Source: Micavibrio sp. UBA1672 (GTDB lineage: Bacteria; Pseudomonadota; Alphaproteobacteria; Micavibrionales; Micavibrionaceae). From it: DNA of 46,357 bases. This document shows positions 33,797 through 42,019 of the stretch, piece after piece. A program made the position numbers and the translations under genes. The stretch's first letter is position 1. Every line of letters begins with the position of its first letter. The notes beneath the pieces are model-generated. The model did no database searches, was not told where the DNA came from, and saw only the letters and a program-made list of their open reading frames with translations. The DNA is taken from NCBI GenBank assembly GCA_002320665.1, contig DCKO01000100.1, positions 1-46,357 on the forward strand. Direction: 5' to 3'.

Positions 33797-35137
33797 ATGA
33801 GTGTGTACACAATTCTTTCTCCTTCAACATTCGGGCAAAATATACTGCGTCAAAATACTGACGGCACAATCACGGATTTTCATTACGACATTTCCAACGG
33901 TGTAATAACAATCAACGAGTTCACGACTGCATCTATGACAGCAATGATTCGTACTTTTCAGTATAATATCAATCTGGATAGCACCATGGATTATGCTTTT
34001 AATGATCCTGATTACGGCATTGATAAAGTCGTGCTTCTGGGTGGGGGCAATGATGTGCGTTCATTTGATGGCTTGAATGATGATGTGCGCGGAAATGGCG
34101 GCATGGACACGCTTTATGGTGGTGATGGAAATAACCGGATTTTCGGTGGGAATGATGATGACACCTTAAGCGCAAGTGAAGGAAATGATCAGATTTTTGG
34201 TAACGCAGATGATGATAATCTCGATGGCGGTAGCGGTAATGACTATATCTTTGGTGGTGATGGCGAAGATTTTGTCAATGGCGGGCCTGGCGATGATATC
34301 CTCTCTGGTGGAGCGCATAATGATGAAATTCAAGGCGGTAGTGGCAATGATATCATCATTGACTTGTCGGGTAATAATAACATAAGCGGTCATGATGGCG
34401 ATGACTTTATAGTTGCCGGAGATGGTCAGGATTATATTTATGGTGATCAGGGCAATGACATCATTTTTGCCGGAAACGGGCCAGACTTCATTTACGGTGA
34501 CGGTGGTGAGGATATCATCTATGCAGGTGATGGCTTTGATGTTCTTTATGGCGGCGATGATAATGATATCTTATACGGAGGTGGACAAAACGACTACATG
34601 GATGGCGGTGAAGGCAACGATACACTCTATGGTGGCGATGGCGGTGATGAGTTAAAAGGACGAGGGGGTAATGACACGTTGTTTGCAGATGATGCAAGCT
34701 CGACGCCGGATAATGATAAGCTTCGCGGCGGTGATGGCAATGATACATTATATGCCGGAACTGGTCGTGATACTCTTTATGGGGAGGATGACAATGATTT
34801 GTTAATCGCTAATGCGCAAGGTCAGGCTGTGATGCATGGGGGGCAGGGTGATGATACGTTCTACTTCGCCGACCTGCCACAAGGAGATGCACACCGCATA
34901 GAAGATCTGAAGAGTAATGACTTCCTTGATATCAGTAATATTCTGGAAGGATATGATGCGCTCACAAGCGATATTAATGATTTTGTGAAGGTCTTTTATC
35001 GTGATGAATATCGTACAGATATTAAAATTGACGCAAATGGTAATGGTGATGGACTAACACCGCTATTGCTCTTGGCCGGAGATTTTACTGGCATGACAGC
35101 TGATTCGCTGCTTGGTAGTGGTCAGTTAATTACTTGA
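33797..35137 (+). CDS. RTX-type calcium-binding repeat protein
   Basis: A 446-residue protein with about 25 nonapeptide-type repeats of the GGxGxDxxx class between residues about 78 and 355 (for example GGDGNNRIFGGNDDDTL, GGSGNDYIFGGDGEDF, GGEGNDTLYGGDGGDEL). They would fold into a Ca-binding beta-roll on secretion. The first 75 residues are not repetitive, and the C-terminal 90 (DTFYFADLPQGDAHRIEDLKSNDFLDISNILEG) resemble the end of RTX proteins that carries the type I secretion signal. There is no signal peptide, as expected for type I export; no type I exporter genes are in the window. It begins just outside the right end of the island. No enzymatic domain is seen. Confidence 0.88.
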   Translation: MSVYTILSPSTFGQNILRQNTDGTITDFHYDISNGVITINEFTTASMTAMIRTFQYNINLDSTMDYAFNDPDYGIDKVVLLGGGNDVRSFDGLNDDVRGNGGMDTLYGGDGNNRIFGGNDDDTLSASEGNDQIFGNADDDNLDGGSGNDYIFGGDGEDFVNGGPGDDILSGGAHNDEIQGGSGNDIIIDLSGNNNISGHDGDDFIVAGDGQDYIYGDQGNDIIFAGNGPDFIYGDGGEDIIYAGDGFDVLYGGDDNDILYGGGQNDYMDGGEGNDTLYGGDGGDELKGRGGNDTLFADDASSTPDNDKLRGGDGNDTLYAGTGRDTLYGEDDNDLLIANAQGQAVMHGGQGDDTFYFADLPQGDAHRIEDLKSNDFLDISNILEGYDALTSDINDFVKVFYRDEYRTDIKIDANGNGDGLTPLLLLAGDFTGMTADSLLGSGQLIT

Positions 35138-35172
35138 AATGTGCCATAAAATAAAAGGTAAATCATAGACTT

Positions 35173-35204
35173 AAGGCATTCTGTAGTGTGCAGAATGCCT
35201 TTTT
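35173..35204 (+). terminator. Intrinsic terminator after the RTX gene
   Basis: The 11-bp stem AAGGCATTCTG (35173-35183) with CAGAATGCCTT (35191-35201), loop TAGTGTG, is followed by a T-run. Confidence 0.9.
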
Positions 35205-35250
35205 CTATATTTTACGATTAATTTGACAGAAAATTACTAATTCTGATAAC

Positions 35251-35265
35251 TTATTAATAGGTTAA
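35251..35265. promoter_or_regulatory. Near-match to a CtrA box before the 314-residue gene
   Basis: TTAT (35251-35254), seven bases, TTAA (35262-35265): seven of eight consensus positions, about 38 bases before the next start. The flank is AT-rich, so this could be chance. Confidence 0.25.
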
Positions 35266-35302
35266 AATAAATAAAAATGTTTTTTAATAAGGTGATACCA
35301 TT

Positions 35303-36247
35303 ATGGTCTGGAACTTTGTCGCACAGGGGTTATGGCATGGAGGGCGTTGGGCTCTAACTAGAGCTGCACCTTCAGTATTAAATGCAGGAAGGTCTCTTCT
35401 ATCAAAAAAATTAACCGTTGGTAGTACCTTAGCTTTAACAGCAGCAACATCACCAACACTGTGGTCAGCTCTTGATAATTCTACCGGTAACGCTCTTTCT
35501 GAAACATTATTGAAAACACCAGTCGGTCCAGCTGTAGAAAAACTGCTGGAAGTTGATGAATGGTCTAAAGATCAAAAAGCAACAGTGGTTTCAAATCTTA
35601 TTGATAGTCATCTCGAAAGCAAAGGTCATCTTGACCCCAATGCGGATAATTATGAGCGATCAAAACGTATGACAGAAGCTCTGGGGCATATTATTGTCGG
35701 TGATGAAATTGGCGCGGCATCAATCGCCAGTGACTTGGGTATTCAAACATCTGATATCGTTGAGTCGTACAATCGGGCGAAAACTGCTAATCCTGATGCA
35801 ACTATACAAGAAGTTGGCAAAGCTTCATTTTTAAATTTACGTGAAAAGCTTGATCATCAGCAAGAATTACAGGCTAGTAGAGAGCTAGCCACTACGCCAG
35901 AAACAACGCAATCAATACCCAGCATATCGCCTTCGCGACAAAATAATTTTAACCTGGACAGCCTTTCAGATGATAAAATTTCCGATATATTTAATGCAGC
36001 TATGGATAAAGAAGGTTTCATGGGCTTTGTAAATAAAGGAATTTCTTTTTTTGCAGGTTTTATAGGGTTAAAGCGTACTTTTGAAGCATCCGTTGTAAGT
36101 AAAATTTTGCTTAATCCAGAACAAACCGAAGCAAAAGTAGCCGCATTGCAAAAAGCACAGCAAAACGGTATGGTAGTATCCAGAATGGGTAATAGATTTG
36201 GTTTGGGAGATATGGGGCCAAGCTACCAACCTGAACTAGCAAGCTAA
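35303..36247 (+). CDS. Unrecognised protein, 314 residues
   Basis: I do not recognise this protein. The N-terminus (WNFVAQGLWHGGRWALTRAAP, then KKLTVGSTLALTAATSPTLWSALD) is mildly hydrophobic and amphipathic and could be a membrane-targeting or effector-like leader. The middle (80-190) is helical and charged, followed by a Ser/Thr/Gln/Pro-rich linker (193-220) and a C-terminal helical region with a hydrophobic FMGFVNKGISFFAGFIGLKR patch. The ribosome site AAGGTG precedes the ATG by about 8 bases. It is followed 25 bases later by a small gene, with which it may be co-transcribed. Confidence 0.6.
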   Translation: MVWNFVAQGLWHGGRWALTRAAPSVLNAGRSLLSKKLTVGSTLALTAATSPTLWSALDNSTGNALSETLLKTPVGPAVEKLLEVDEWSKDQKATVVSNLIDSHLESKGHLDPNADNYERSKRMTEALGHIIVGDEIGAASIASDLGIQTSDIVESYNRAKTANPDATIQEVGKASFLNLREKLDHQQELQASRELATTPETTQSIPSISPSRQNNFNLDSLSDDKISDIFNAAMDKEGFMGFVNKGISFFAGFIGLKRTFEASVVSKILLNPEQTEAKVAALQKAQQNGMVVSRMGNRFGLGDMGPSYQPELAS

Positions 36248-36272
36248 GATTATCACAAAAAAAGTATGCTAT

Positions 36273-36581
36273 ATGGTAAGAGAATCCAAGACGATTCTAG
36301 ATATTATGATTGCTGATATTTATCTTAATCAAGAAGATAATACCGTAACGATACTCCATGACAGAGAATTTGATGATGAGCTTTTATCTTTCGAATATTA
36401 TCCGGAAAAAGGGGACTTAATGTTCAAATTTGAGGGTAAAACTTTACCCTTCGGTGTCGATTTATTAGGAGAATTTGCTGAATTTTTAACAAGCTCTGAA
36501 ATTATAACGGTCATTCAAATGGATATGGAGACAAAGAATCCTATTTTTGGTATGGAAATTCCCCTGACTGTAAAATCTTAG
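36273..36581 (+). CDS. Small acidic protein, unknown
   Basis: A 102-residue acidic protein, mainly predicted beta strands (IADIYLNQEDNTVTILHD, LLSFEYYPEKGDLMFKFEGKTLPFGVDL, IITVIQMDMETKNPIFGMEIPL). I know no family. It could be an adaptor or chaperone for the preceding protein, judging only by size, acidity and position. An internal ATG 11 codons in is an alternative start. It ends one base before the convergent glycosyltransferase. Confidence 0.5.
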   Translation: MVRESKTILDIMIADIYLNQEDNTVTILHDREFDDELLSFEYYPEKGDLMFKFEGKTLPFGVDLLGEFAEFLTSSEIITVIQMDMETKNPIFGMEIPLTVKS

Positions 36582-36582
36582 A

Positions 36583-37617
36583 TTAGAGCGCATCCATAAA
36601 TTGCTTTCCAGCCATTTCCCAACTGAAATTATCCTGTACATATTGGGAGCACTTTTTAGGGTCGCTTCTTTTAAGGGCGGTGTCGCAAGCAAGTTTTAGA
36701 TCCTGCTCTTCCAGCGCGCCAAGATAATCATGAATAATAATATCTTGCGGGCCGGTGACATTATAGGCCGCGACCGGAAGGCCACAAGCTAGCGCCTCAA
36801 TAAGAACGATGCCAAACGTATCTGTTTTTGATGGGAAAACAAAAACATCGCTGGACCTATAGCAATCTGCCAAATCATGTCCCATTCTTTTGCCAATAAA
36901 ATGAGCATTAGGATATTTCCTTTTCAGTTCACTCATCACAGGACCGTCACCGACAAGAACTTTGCTACCCTCCCATGGCATATCAAGAAAAGCCTCAAGG
37001 TTTTTTTCAATAGCAATACGCCCCACATATAAGCCAATAGGGTGCGGAAGATCTTGGAATAATGTGCCATTGCCAGGTTTGAAAATATCAAAATTCACGC
37101 CGCGGGTCAGAAGGGATAAAGGTGTTTGAAAACCCCAGTTTTCCAGTTGCTGGCGCAGGCTTTGTGTTGATATCATTACGGCGCTGGAAGGGGCATGGAA
37201 ATGACGGACAACGCGTATGCCTAGCCTATGAACATAATTATAAAGCGTTGGTATCAGCCACGCAAAACGTTTGGCTACATAATCAGGAAATTGAGTATGA
37301 TAGGATGTTGAAAAAACAATATTGTTTCTAATGCAATAGCGACGTGCTGCCCAGCCAAGGGGGCCCTCTGTCGCAATATGAAGGCGATCAGGAGCAAACT
37401 CTTCTATCATACGGCTCAGGCGTTTATATGGGTTTAATACAAGCTGTATTTCGGGATAAAAAGGCATAGGCATCGTGCGTGGAAAATCTTCAGGGCCTAT
37501 GACCATAGTTTCATAGTTTTTCTGCTCCAGTTCTTTTATGATATGTTCATAGGTCCGGACTACACCGTTAATTTGTGGATGCCATGCATCACTGATTATA
37601 AGAACTTTCATGGACAT
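36583..37617 (-). CDS. GT4-family glycosyltransferase
   Basis: A 344-residue GT-B glycosyltransferase. The N-terminus KVLIISDAWHPQINGVVRTYEHIIKEL is the acceptor-side start of the mannosyltransferase MgtA/PimB-like group. The middle HIATEGPLGWAARRYC and YHTQFPDYVAKRF fit that group. In the C-terminal half, VGRIAIEKNLEAFLDM begins the donor domain and FVFPSKTDTFGIVLIEALACGLPVAAYNVTGPQDII holds the E-x7-E motif. It likely transfers a sugar from a nucleotide donor to a lipid or polysaccharide. A second ATG lies two codons into the frame (37611). Confidence 0.88.
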   Translation of the reverse strand: MSMKVLIISDAWHPQINGVVRTYEHIIKELEQKNYETMVIGPEDFPRTMPMPFYPEIQLVLNPYKRLSRMIEEFAPDRLHIATEGPLGWAARRYCIRNNIVFSTSYHTQFPDYVAKRFAWLIPTLYNYVHRLGIRVVRHFHAPSSAVMISTQSLRQQLENWGFQTPLSLLTRGVNFDIFKPGNGTLFQDLPHPIGLYVGRIAIEKNLEAFLDMPWEGSKVLVGDGPVMSELKRKYPNAHFIGKRMGHDLADCYRSSDVFVFPSKTDTFGIVLIEALACGLPVAAYNVTGPQDIIIHDYLGALEEQDLKLACDTALKRSDPKKCSQYVQDNFSWEMAGKQFMDAL

Positions 37618-37703
37618 TTCGAAAGACGAATTCTAATATAAGCGAACTGTTTGCGTGTGTTAATATTTACTTATTGTTTAAAAAGGATAGCCTAAACACG
37701 AAT

Positions 37704-39224
37704 ATGCCAACGCTCAATAACTATTTTTATAAATCAACAATTTGTCTTGGTTTTATTTCAGTATTACTAGGGGCGGCCCCTGTTCAGGCCCAAAACTGCA
37801 ATGCGCCTTATGAAATGATGACTGAATTAAGGTATCCTGAACTGGGGTCGTATTCTGTTTGGGATAACGCCTATGGTGAGCCTAGAAAGAGTGAGATATT
37901 CAAATCAGCTATAGCCTTGGATGATGGTACTGTCTTGGCAGTGGGTGAGAAGCGTCATTTAGAAAAAGTCGCCCCGAGCTTAATGATCGTAAAATTTGAT
38001 AAAAGAGGACGTAAGTCTTGGGAGGAATATCATTCGCCGGGGCAAATCAAAGACATTGTTAAGTTTATCCCTTTTCAAAAGGGGTATGTGATTCTGGTTA
38101 ATAGGTATGCAAAGGATGAAAATCGAAAAGATTATGCCTCTTTATTTTTTATTGATAACAATGCAAAGATAACAAAAGTCCAAAACATACAATCCGATGC
38201 TTATAATATTACAGCAACAGATGTGTTGGGATTGAATGATGCTGCTGACACAATTGTAATATCGGCCATTCACTCACGCAGTGAAGGGCAAGGCGAAGAT
38301 CAGCGCTCGATAAAAAGGGGGGCAATATACACATATAACAAAAATAAAAACGCAACGAATTGGCGTGAATATATTGTGGGTATTAATAGTGAAATTCTGA
38401 GTCTGGAAAAAACTTTAATCAAAGGCGGTGCTATAGATATTATCGCTACGGGTACGTTCGAAAATAACCATGGTAAGAAAATGGGCTGGGTTTTTAGACT
38501 GGATAAGGATGGTTCTTATAAGTGGCAAAAGGAATTTAGCAGAGGAGAATCTACGCTCGTTTCGGACGCTTATGGCTATAAAAATGGTGATATTATAGCC
38601 GCTGGTACAGTCAAGCCCATTGGGGAAAGGCCAAACGGTGCATGGCTGATGCGCCTAGATGGCAATAATGGAGATATTAAATGGCAGCGTTATTACTATG
38701 GTGAAAAAAGCCAATATCATTATAGTGCTCAGGATGTCGTCGTTAATGATGATGGTATAATTACATTTCTTATGTCGGCTATTTCTTATAATGAAATAGA
38801 GGAAAGAGGTTTCGATGGTAGCGGGTTCGGACATGTGCTAAATATATCGCCAAGAGGTATAACTTTAGGCGGAGAGGCTTACTTTAAAGGCAATAGTGCG
38901 CATATCAATGAAATGCGTTTGGCGCCGAAAAGCCAATATATTATGTCAGGATATACTTGGCAAAATGCCCAGAAAGTATTTGAAGAATTTAAAGAGGGAA
39001 AGGATAAAAATAATCCTACACCGGTTTTGCCGGAAGCGGAAATATCACAAAAGTCACAGAAAGGATTGGATCTTCTTAAAGGGAAGGTTGAGGCTGATCA
39101 TGTGATAAAAGATCGGCTTAATTCGGATAATAATGCTTTGAAGAAAAATGGCAAAGAGCAAGATCAGAATGCTTGGGTTATGATCGGAACAGCTTTTGAT
39201 ACGTACACAGACCCATGTGACTAA
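37704..39224 (+). CDS. Exported beta-propeller-like protein, unknown role
   Basis: A 506-residue secreted protein. The signal peptide runs over about the first 30 residues (ICLGFISVLLGAAPVQAQN, cut after QA). The mature part has repeating strand-turn units such as ALDDGTVLAVGEKRH, SLMIVKFDKRGRKSWEEY, MGWVFRLDKDGSYKWQKEF and GAWLMRLDGNNGDIKWQRYYYG, the pattern of propeller proteins in which each blade reports a value in the form of xxxLDxxGxxxWxxxx. The last 80 residues are a charged linker and tail. There is an upstream TTG start at 37674 in frame; ATG 37704 fits the signal peptide. Confidence 0.65.
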   Translation: MPTLNNYFYKSTICLGFISVLLGAAPVQAQNCNAPYEMMTELRYPELGSYSVWDNAYGEPRKSEIFKSAIALDDGTVLAVGEKRHLEKVAPSLMIVKFDKRGRKSWEEYHSPGQIKDIVKFIPFQKGYVILVNRYAKDENRKDYASLFFIDNNAKITKVQNIQSDAYNITATDVLGLNDAADTIVISAIHSRSEGQGEDQRSIKRGAIYTYNKNKNATNWREYIVGINSEILSLEKTLIKGGAIDIIATGTFENNHGKKMGWVFRLDKDGSYKWQKEFSRGESTLVSDAYGYKNGDIIAAGTVKPIGERPNGAWLMRLDGNNGDIKWQRYYYGEKSQYHYSAQDVVVNDDGIITFLMSAISYNEIEERGFDGSGFGHVLNISPRGITLGGEAYFKGNSAHINEMRLAPKSQYIMSGYTWQNAQKVFEEFKEGKDKNNPTPVLPEAEISQKSQKGLDLLKGKVEADHVIKDRLNSDNNALKKNGKEQDQNAWVMIGTAFDTYTDPCD

Positions 39225-39242
39225 ATTAGCAGTGTAAAACAA

Positions 39243-40238
39243 TTGGTTGATAGCAAAATTTCGAATAAAGCTTTAGAATATGTCGTTGGTGATGAAGGTT
39301 TTGCTCAGCGGGTAGATAAATACCTGACTGGCGTGAGTGACTTATCGCGTGCGAGGATTCAATCTCTTGTTCAGGAAGGTTGTATTTATATTGATGGGCA
39401 GGTTCTAAAAACAGCATCTCAAAAATTAAAGGGGGGCGAGCACTTAACGCTAACTCTGCCGGACTTGAAGTCTGCTGTACCAAAGCCGGAAAATATTCCG
39501 CTTGAAATTGTGTATGAGGATGAAGCCTTAATAGTCCTGAATAAGGCTGCGGGGATGGTCGTACATCCCGGAGCAGGAAACCATGAAGGGACTCTTGTTA
39601 ATGCCTTGTTGCATCACTGTAAGGGTAGCCTTTCCGGTATAGGCGGCGTCGAGCGTCCAGGCATTGTGCATCGTCTAGACAAGGATACAAGCGGTCTTAT
39701 GGTTGTGGCCAAGACAGATCATGCGCATAACTCTCTCTCTGCTCAACTGGCCGACAGAAGCCTTTCACGCATTTATGAGGCGATAGTCTTAGGCGTGCCT
39801 ATGCCTTTAAAAGGAAAAATTGATAAGCCGATTGGAAGAAGTGGTTCAAATAGGCTTAAGATGAGTGTCAAGGGGCGTGGCGCAAAGGAGGCTGTTACTT
39901 TTTATAAGGTATTAGAACAGTTTGAAGATGTTTTCTCTCTGGTTGAATGTAAGTTACAGACGGGGCGTACGCATCAGATCAGGGTGCATATGCAATCTAT
40001 CGATTATCCGCTGATCGGGGATCCTTTATATGGACCTCAGATAACAAAGTTAAGGTCAAAGATTAAACCTTTTAGGGAACTTCTTGATAATAAAGATATT
40101 ATATTGAATTTTTCCCGTCAGGCACTCCATGCCAGAGAGATTTCTTTTGTGCATCCTGTAACAGAAAACGTGATGATATTTGAGGCTGAGCGCCCTATGG
40201 ATATGGGTAATTTATTGAAAGATATGGAAAAATTATAG
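39243..40238 (+). CDS. rluD: RluD-family 23S rRNA pseudouridine synthase
   Basis: A 331-residue pseudouridine synthase. An N-terminal S4 RNA-binding domain (FAQRVDKYLTGVSDLSRARIQSLVQEGCIYIDGQVL, about 18-60) is followed by the catalytic domain with PLEIVYEDEALIVLNKAAGMVVHPG, the active-site GIVHRLDKDTSGLMVVAKT (catalytic Asp in HRLD), and LQTGRTHQIRVHM. RluD modifies three uridines in helix 69 of 23S rRNA. No ATG fits; the TTG at 39243 gives a normal N-terminus. A distant relative such as RluC cannot be fully excluded. Confidence 0.88.
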   Translation: MVDSKISNKALEYVVGDEGFAQRVDKYLTGVSDLSRARIQSLVQEGCIYIDGQVLKTASQKLKGGEHLTLTLPDLKSAVPKPENIPLEIVYEDEALIVLNKAAGMVVHPGAGNHEGTLVNALLHHCKGSLSGIGGVERPGIVHRLDKDTSGLMVVAKTDHAHNSLSAQLADRSLSRIYEAIVLGVPMPLKGKIDKPIGRSGSNRLKMSVKGRGAKEAVTFYKVLEQFEDVFSLVECKLQTGRTHQIRVHMQSIDYPLIGDPLYGPQITKLRSKIKPFRELLDNKDIILNFSRQALHAREISFVHPVTENVMIFEAERPMDMGNLLKDMEKL

Positions 40239-40419
40239 AATTTGCGTTTTCTAGGAAAAGCAGGCTATGATAATAAATATGTTAAATATAATTCATCTCC
40301 AAAATAAGAATTTGTGATTTTGTTTAATCGTAATAAAAGTGTTTAAGTTTGAAAATATAATAAAACGAAACGGCGAGAAAAGTAAATAATGTGCGTTTCT
40401 AAAACTCTTAAATATTGAG

Positions 40420-40442
40420 GCTGCCATTTGGCAGCTTTTTTT
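40420..40442 (+). terminator. Intrinsic terminator downstream of rluD
   Basis: The stem GCTGCC (40420-40425) and GGCAGC (40430-40435), loop ATTT, is followed by seven T. It is on the plus strand, about 180 bases after the rluD stop, so it ends rluD transcription or that of a short RNA from the gap. The gap itself shows no coding frame. Confidence 0.8.
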
Positions 40443-40451
40443 ATCTGGCCT

Positions 40452-41870
40452 TTATTTTGTAATGTCTCTGAAATGATTGGAGATATGACCTAATGAGAGT
40501 TTTTGTACTAAATCATTTAGTGTTGATTGTATGCTAATTGTTTGTCCGTTATTTCGCCCCATTGGATGGTTTTTCAAGCGCGCTTCACTGCCTTCGGGAA
40601 TATACTGAAAATTACCAAGTGGTATATTCAGGTTCAGGCTATGATAGGTATTTGTATCGCTTCCAGAAATGTTGGCTTCCTTGTCATTGTTGATAACAAA
40701 ATCGCCACTAAGTCTCACTCCATTTATAAACCTCTTGGATAAACCCAGTTTTATACCTTGATCCCCAGCCAGAAAACGTCCGATTTGCAGTTGCGCAGTC
40801 GTCTCTGAATATGGAATATCATACCAGAGACTTGCAAAGCCTGTGACACTGGTTTCGTTCCCCCATCCAGCATTGAGTGCCGTATAAGGATCACGTTTGA
40901 CCACATCCCAGATCTCTGCGCTAAAAGCAAATCGGGAGTCAAATGGGCGGTATAAAATTTCCGCACCGGCCCCAACGTAAAACTCATCAAGATATCCTAT
41001 CGATAGATTGCCGTGCCATTTAGATGTAAAGCTATGGTTATAGCTAAGATAGGCATGGTCTAATGAAATAGCGTTATTGGAAAATTCATCAATATTTCCC
41101 TTTGTAATTTTATCATTGGCATTTCTATAATACTGCAAATGGTCAAGATTGTTTGAAAGGTTGAGTCTTAACGCCTGATTTACTCTGAGGAAACCTAAAA
41201 AACCCTCATTTTTGTGTTCAACCAAAAGCGATGTCCTGTGTAAAAGACTACGTTCTTCCATTGCTAGGTCTATATCCTCTTCTAAATGTACGGCGAATTT
41301 ATTTTGATTTGCTGAGGAGGTGCGCCAAGATGGTTTTGAAGCGTCACTATTAGAAAAACTTGTATTGCGCCAGATTTCTTGGGGACTCCTGTTATGTGCC
41401 GTATAGGATTTTTCAATATCTGAGCGCAAAAGGCTGACCTTGGGGCCGCGCAGGTTTGTAATGAACGGGGTGATTTCAAATATTTCAGTGTCTTGATCCG
41501 AGGTTTCCAGTAATGCTTTTGCTGCTTGACCGACTTGCTTGCTTGAAGAATAGCTGGAATCTAGTTGCAGAGAAGCTGATATAACCTTTCCATCAGAATG
41601 GATATCTCTTAACGTCGGGGCATGTATTTCTGGTATTTGCAATAACGGCCATTGGGCTGACTGATCTCCGAAAGAAGTCTGACTTGAAATTCTATCAGGT
41701 TTTTCAGGTAAACTATCAGAGTCTACTGTGTGTGTGTTCGAAATGGTGTTTAGTCCTAAGGGGCCTGTTAAAAAGGGACTGCTAGCAGCGTCCTTGGCAT
41801 AGACATAATTAGGTGCGCAAACTATGATTGTACATAAAGTACAAAGAAATTTTTTTTGTCGAATAAACAT
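40452..41870 (-). CDS. YjbH-like outer-membrane beta-barrel protein
   Basis: A 472-residue exported protein with a signal peptide (KKFLCTLCTIIVCAPNYVYA). The second half has the YjbH barrel pattern: LSIGYLDEFYVGAGAEILYRPFDSRFAFSAEIWDVVKRDPYTA, then TGFASLWYDIPYSETTAQLQIGRFLAGDQGIKLGLSKRFINGVRLSGDF. YjbH-type proteins are outer-membrane components of exopolysaccharide export. The N-terminal half (40-230) is Ser-rich with no motif I know. The usual yjbEFG partners are not adjacent. At about 470 residues it is shorter than E. coli YjbH (about 700), corresponding mainly to the barrel half. Confidence 0.7.
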   Translation of the reverse strand: MFIRQKKFLCTLCTIIVCAPNYVYAKDAASSPFLTGPLGLNTISNTHTVDSDSLPEKPDRISSQTSFGDQSAQWPLLQIPEIHAPTLRDIHSDGKVISASLQLDSSYSSSKQVGQAAKALLETSDQDTEIFEITPFITNLRGPKVSLLRSDIEKSYTAHNRSPQEIWRNTSFSNSDASKPSWRTSSANQNKFAVHLEEDIDLAMEERSLLHRTSLLVEHKNEGFLGFLRVNQALRLNLSNNLDHLQYYRNANDKITKGNIDEFSNNAISLDHAYLSYNHSFTSKWHGNLSIGYLDEFYVGAGAEILYRPFDSRFAFSAEIWDVVKRDPYTALNAGWGNETSVTGFASLWYDIPYSETTAQLQIGRFLAGDQGIKLGLSKRFINGVRLSGDFVINNDKEANISGSDTNTYHSLNLNIPLGNFQYIPEGSEARLKNHPMGRNNGQTISIQSTLNDLVQKLSLGHISNHFRDITK

Positions 41871-42019
41871 TTCAGTGATTAAATACTGAATTCAGGAGGG
41901 GAAAATATTATCTCTGACTTGATTCTGTATGAAATACTTGCGTATGTCAAAGTGAATATTACTTTGCAAAAACTGAATAGAATAATTACAATCCATGGTA
42001 GTTCAAGTTGTCTGTAGTC

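Noticed and set aside
34166..34748. Several frames in the RTX gene on both strands
   Set aside because: They arise from the repetitive nonapeptide-coding DNA and are Ile/Met- or His-rich shadows.
33797..35137. RTX repeats as a candidate CRISPR or tandem-repeat array
   Set aside because: The periodicity is a multiple of nine codons' worth of degenerate coding sequence and the frame stays open; it is protein repeat, not an array.
41871..41890. Inverted repeat TTCAGT/ACTGAA just before the YjbH-like gene, as an operator
   Set aside because: Only six bases per arm in AT-rich DNA, with no second copy; chance is likely.
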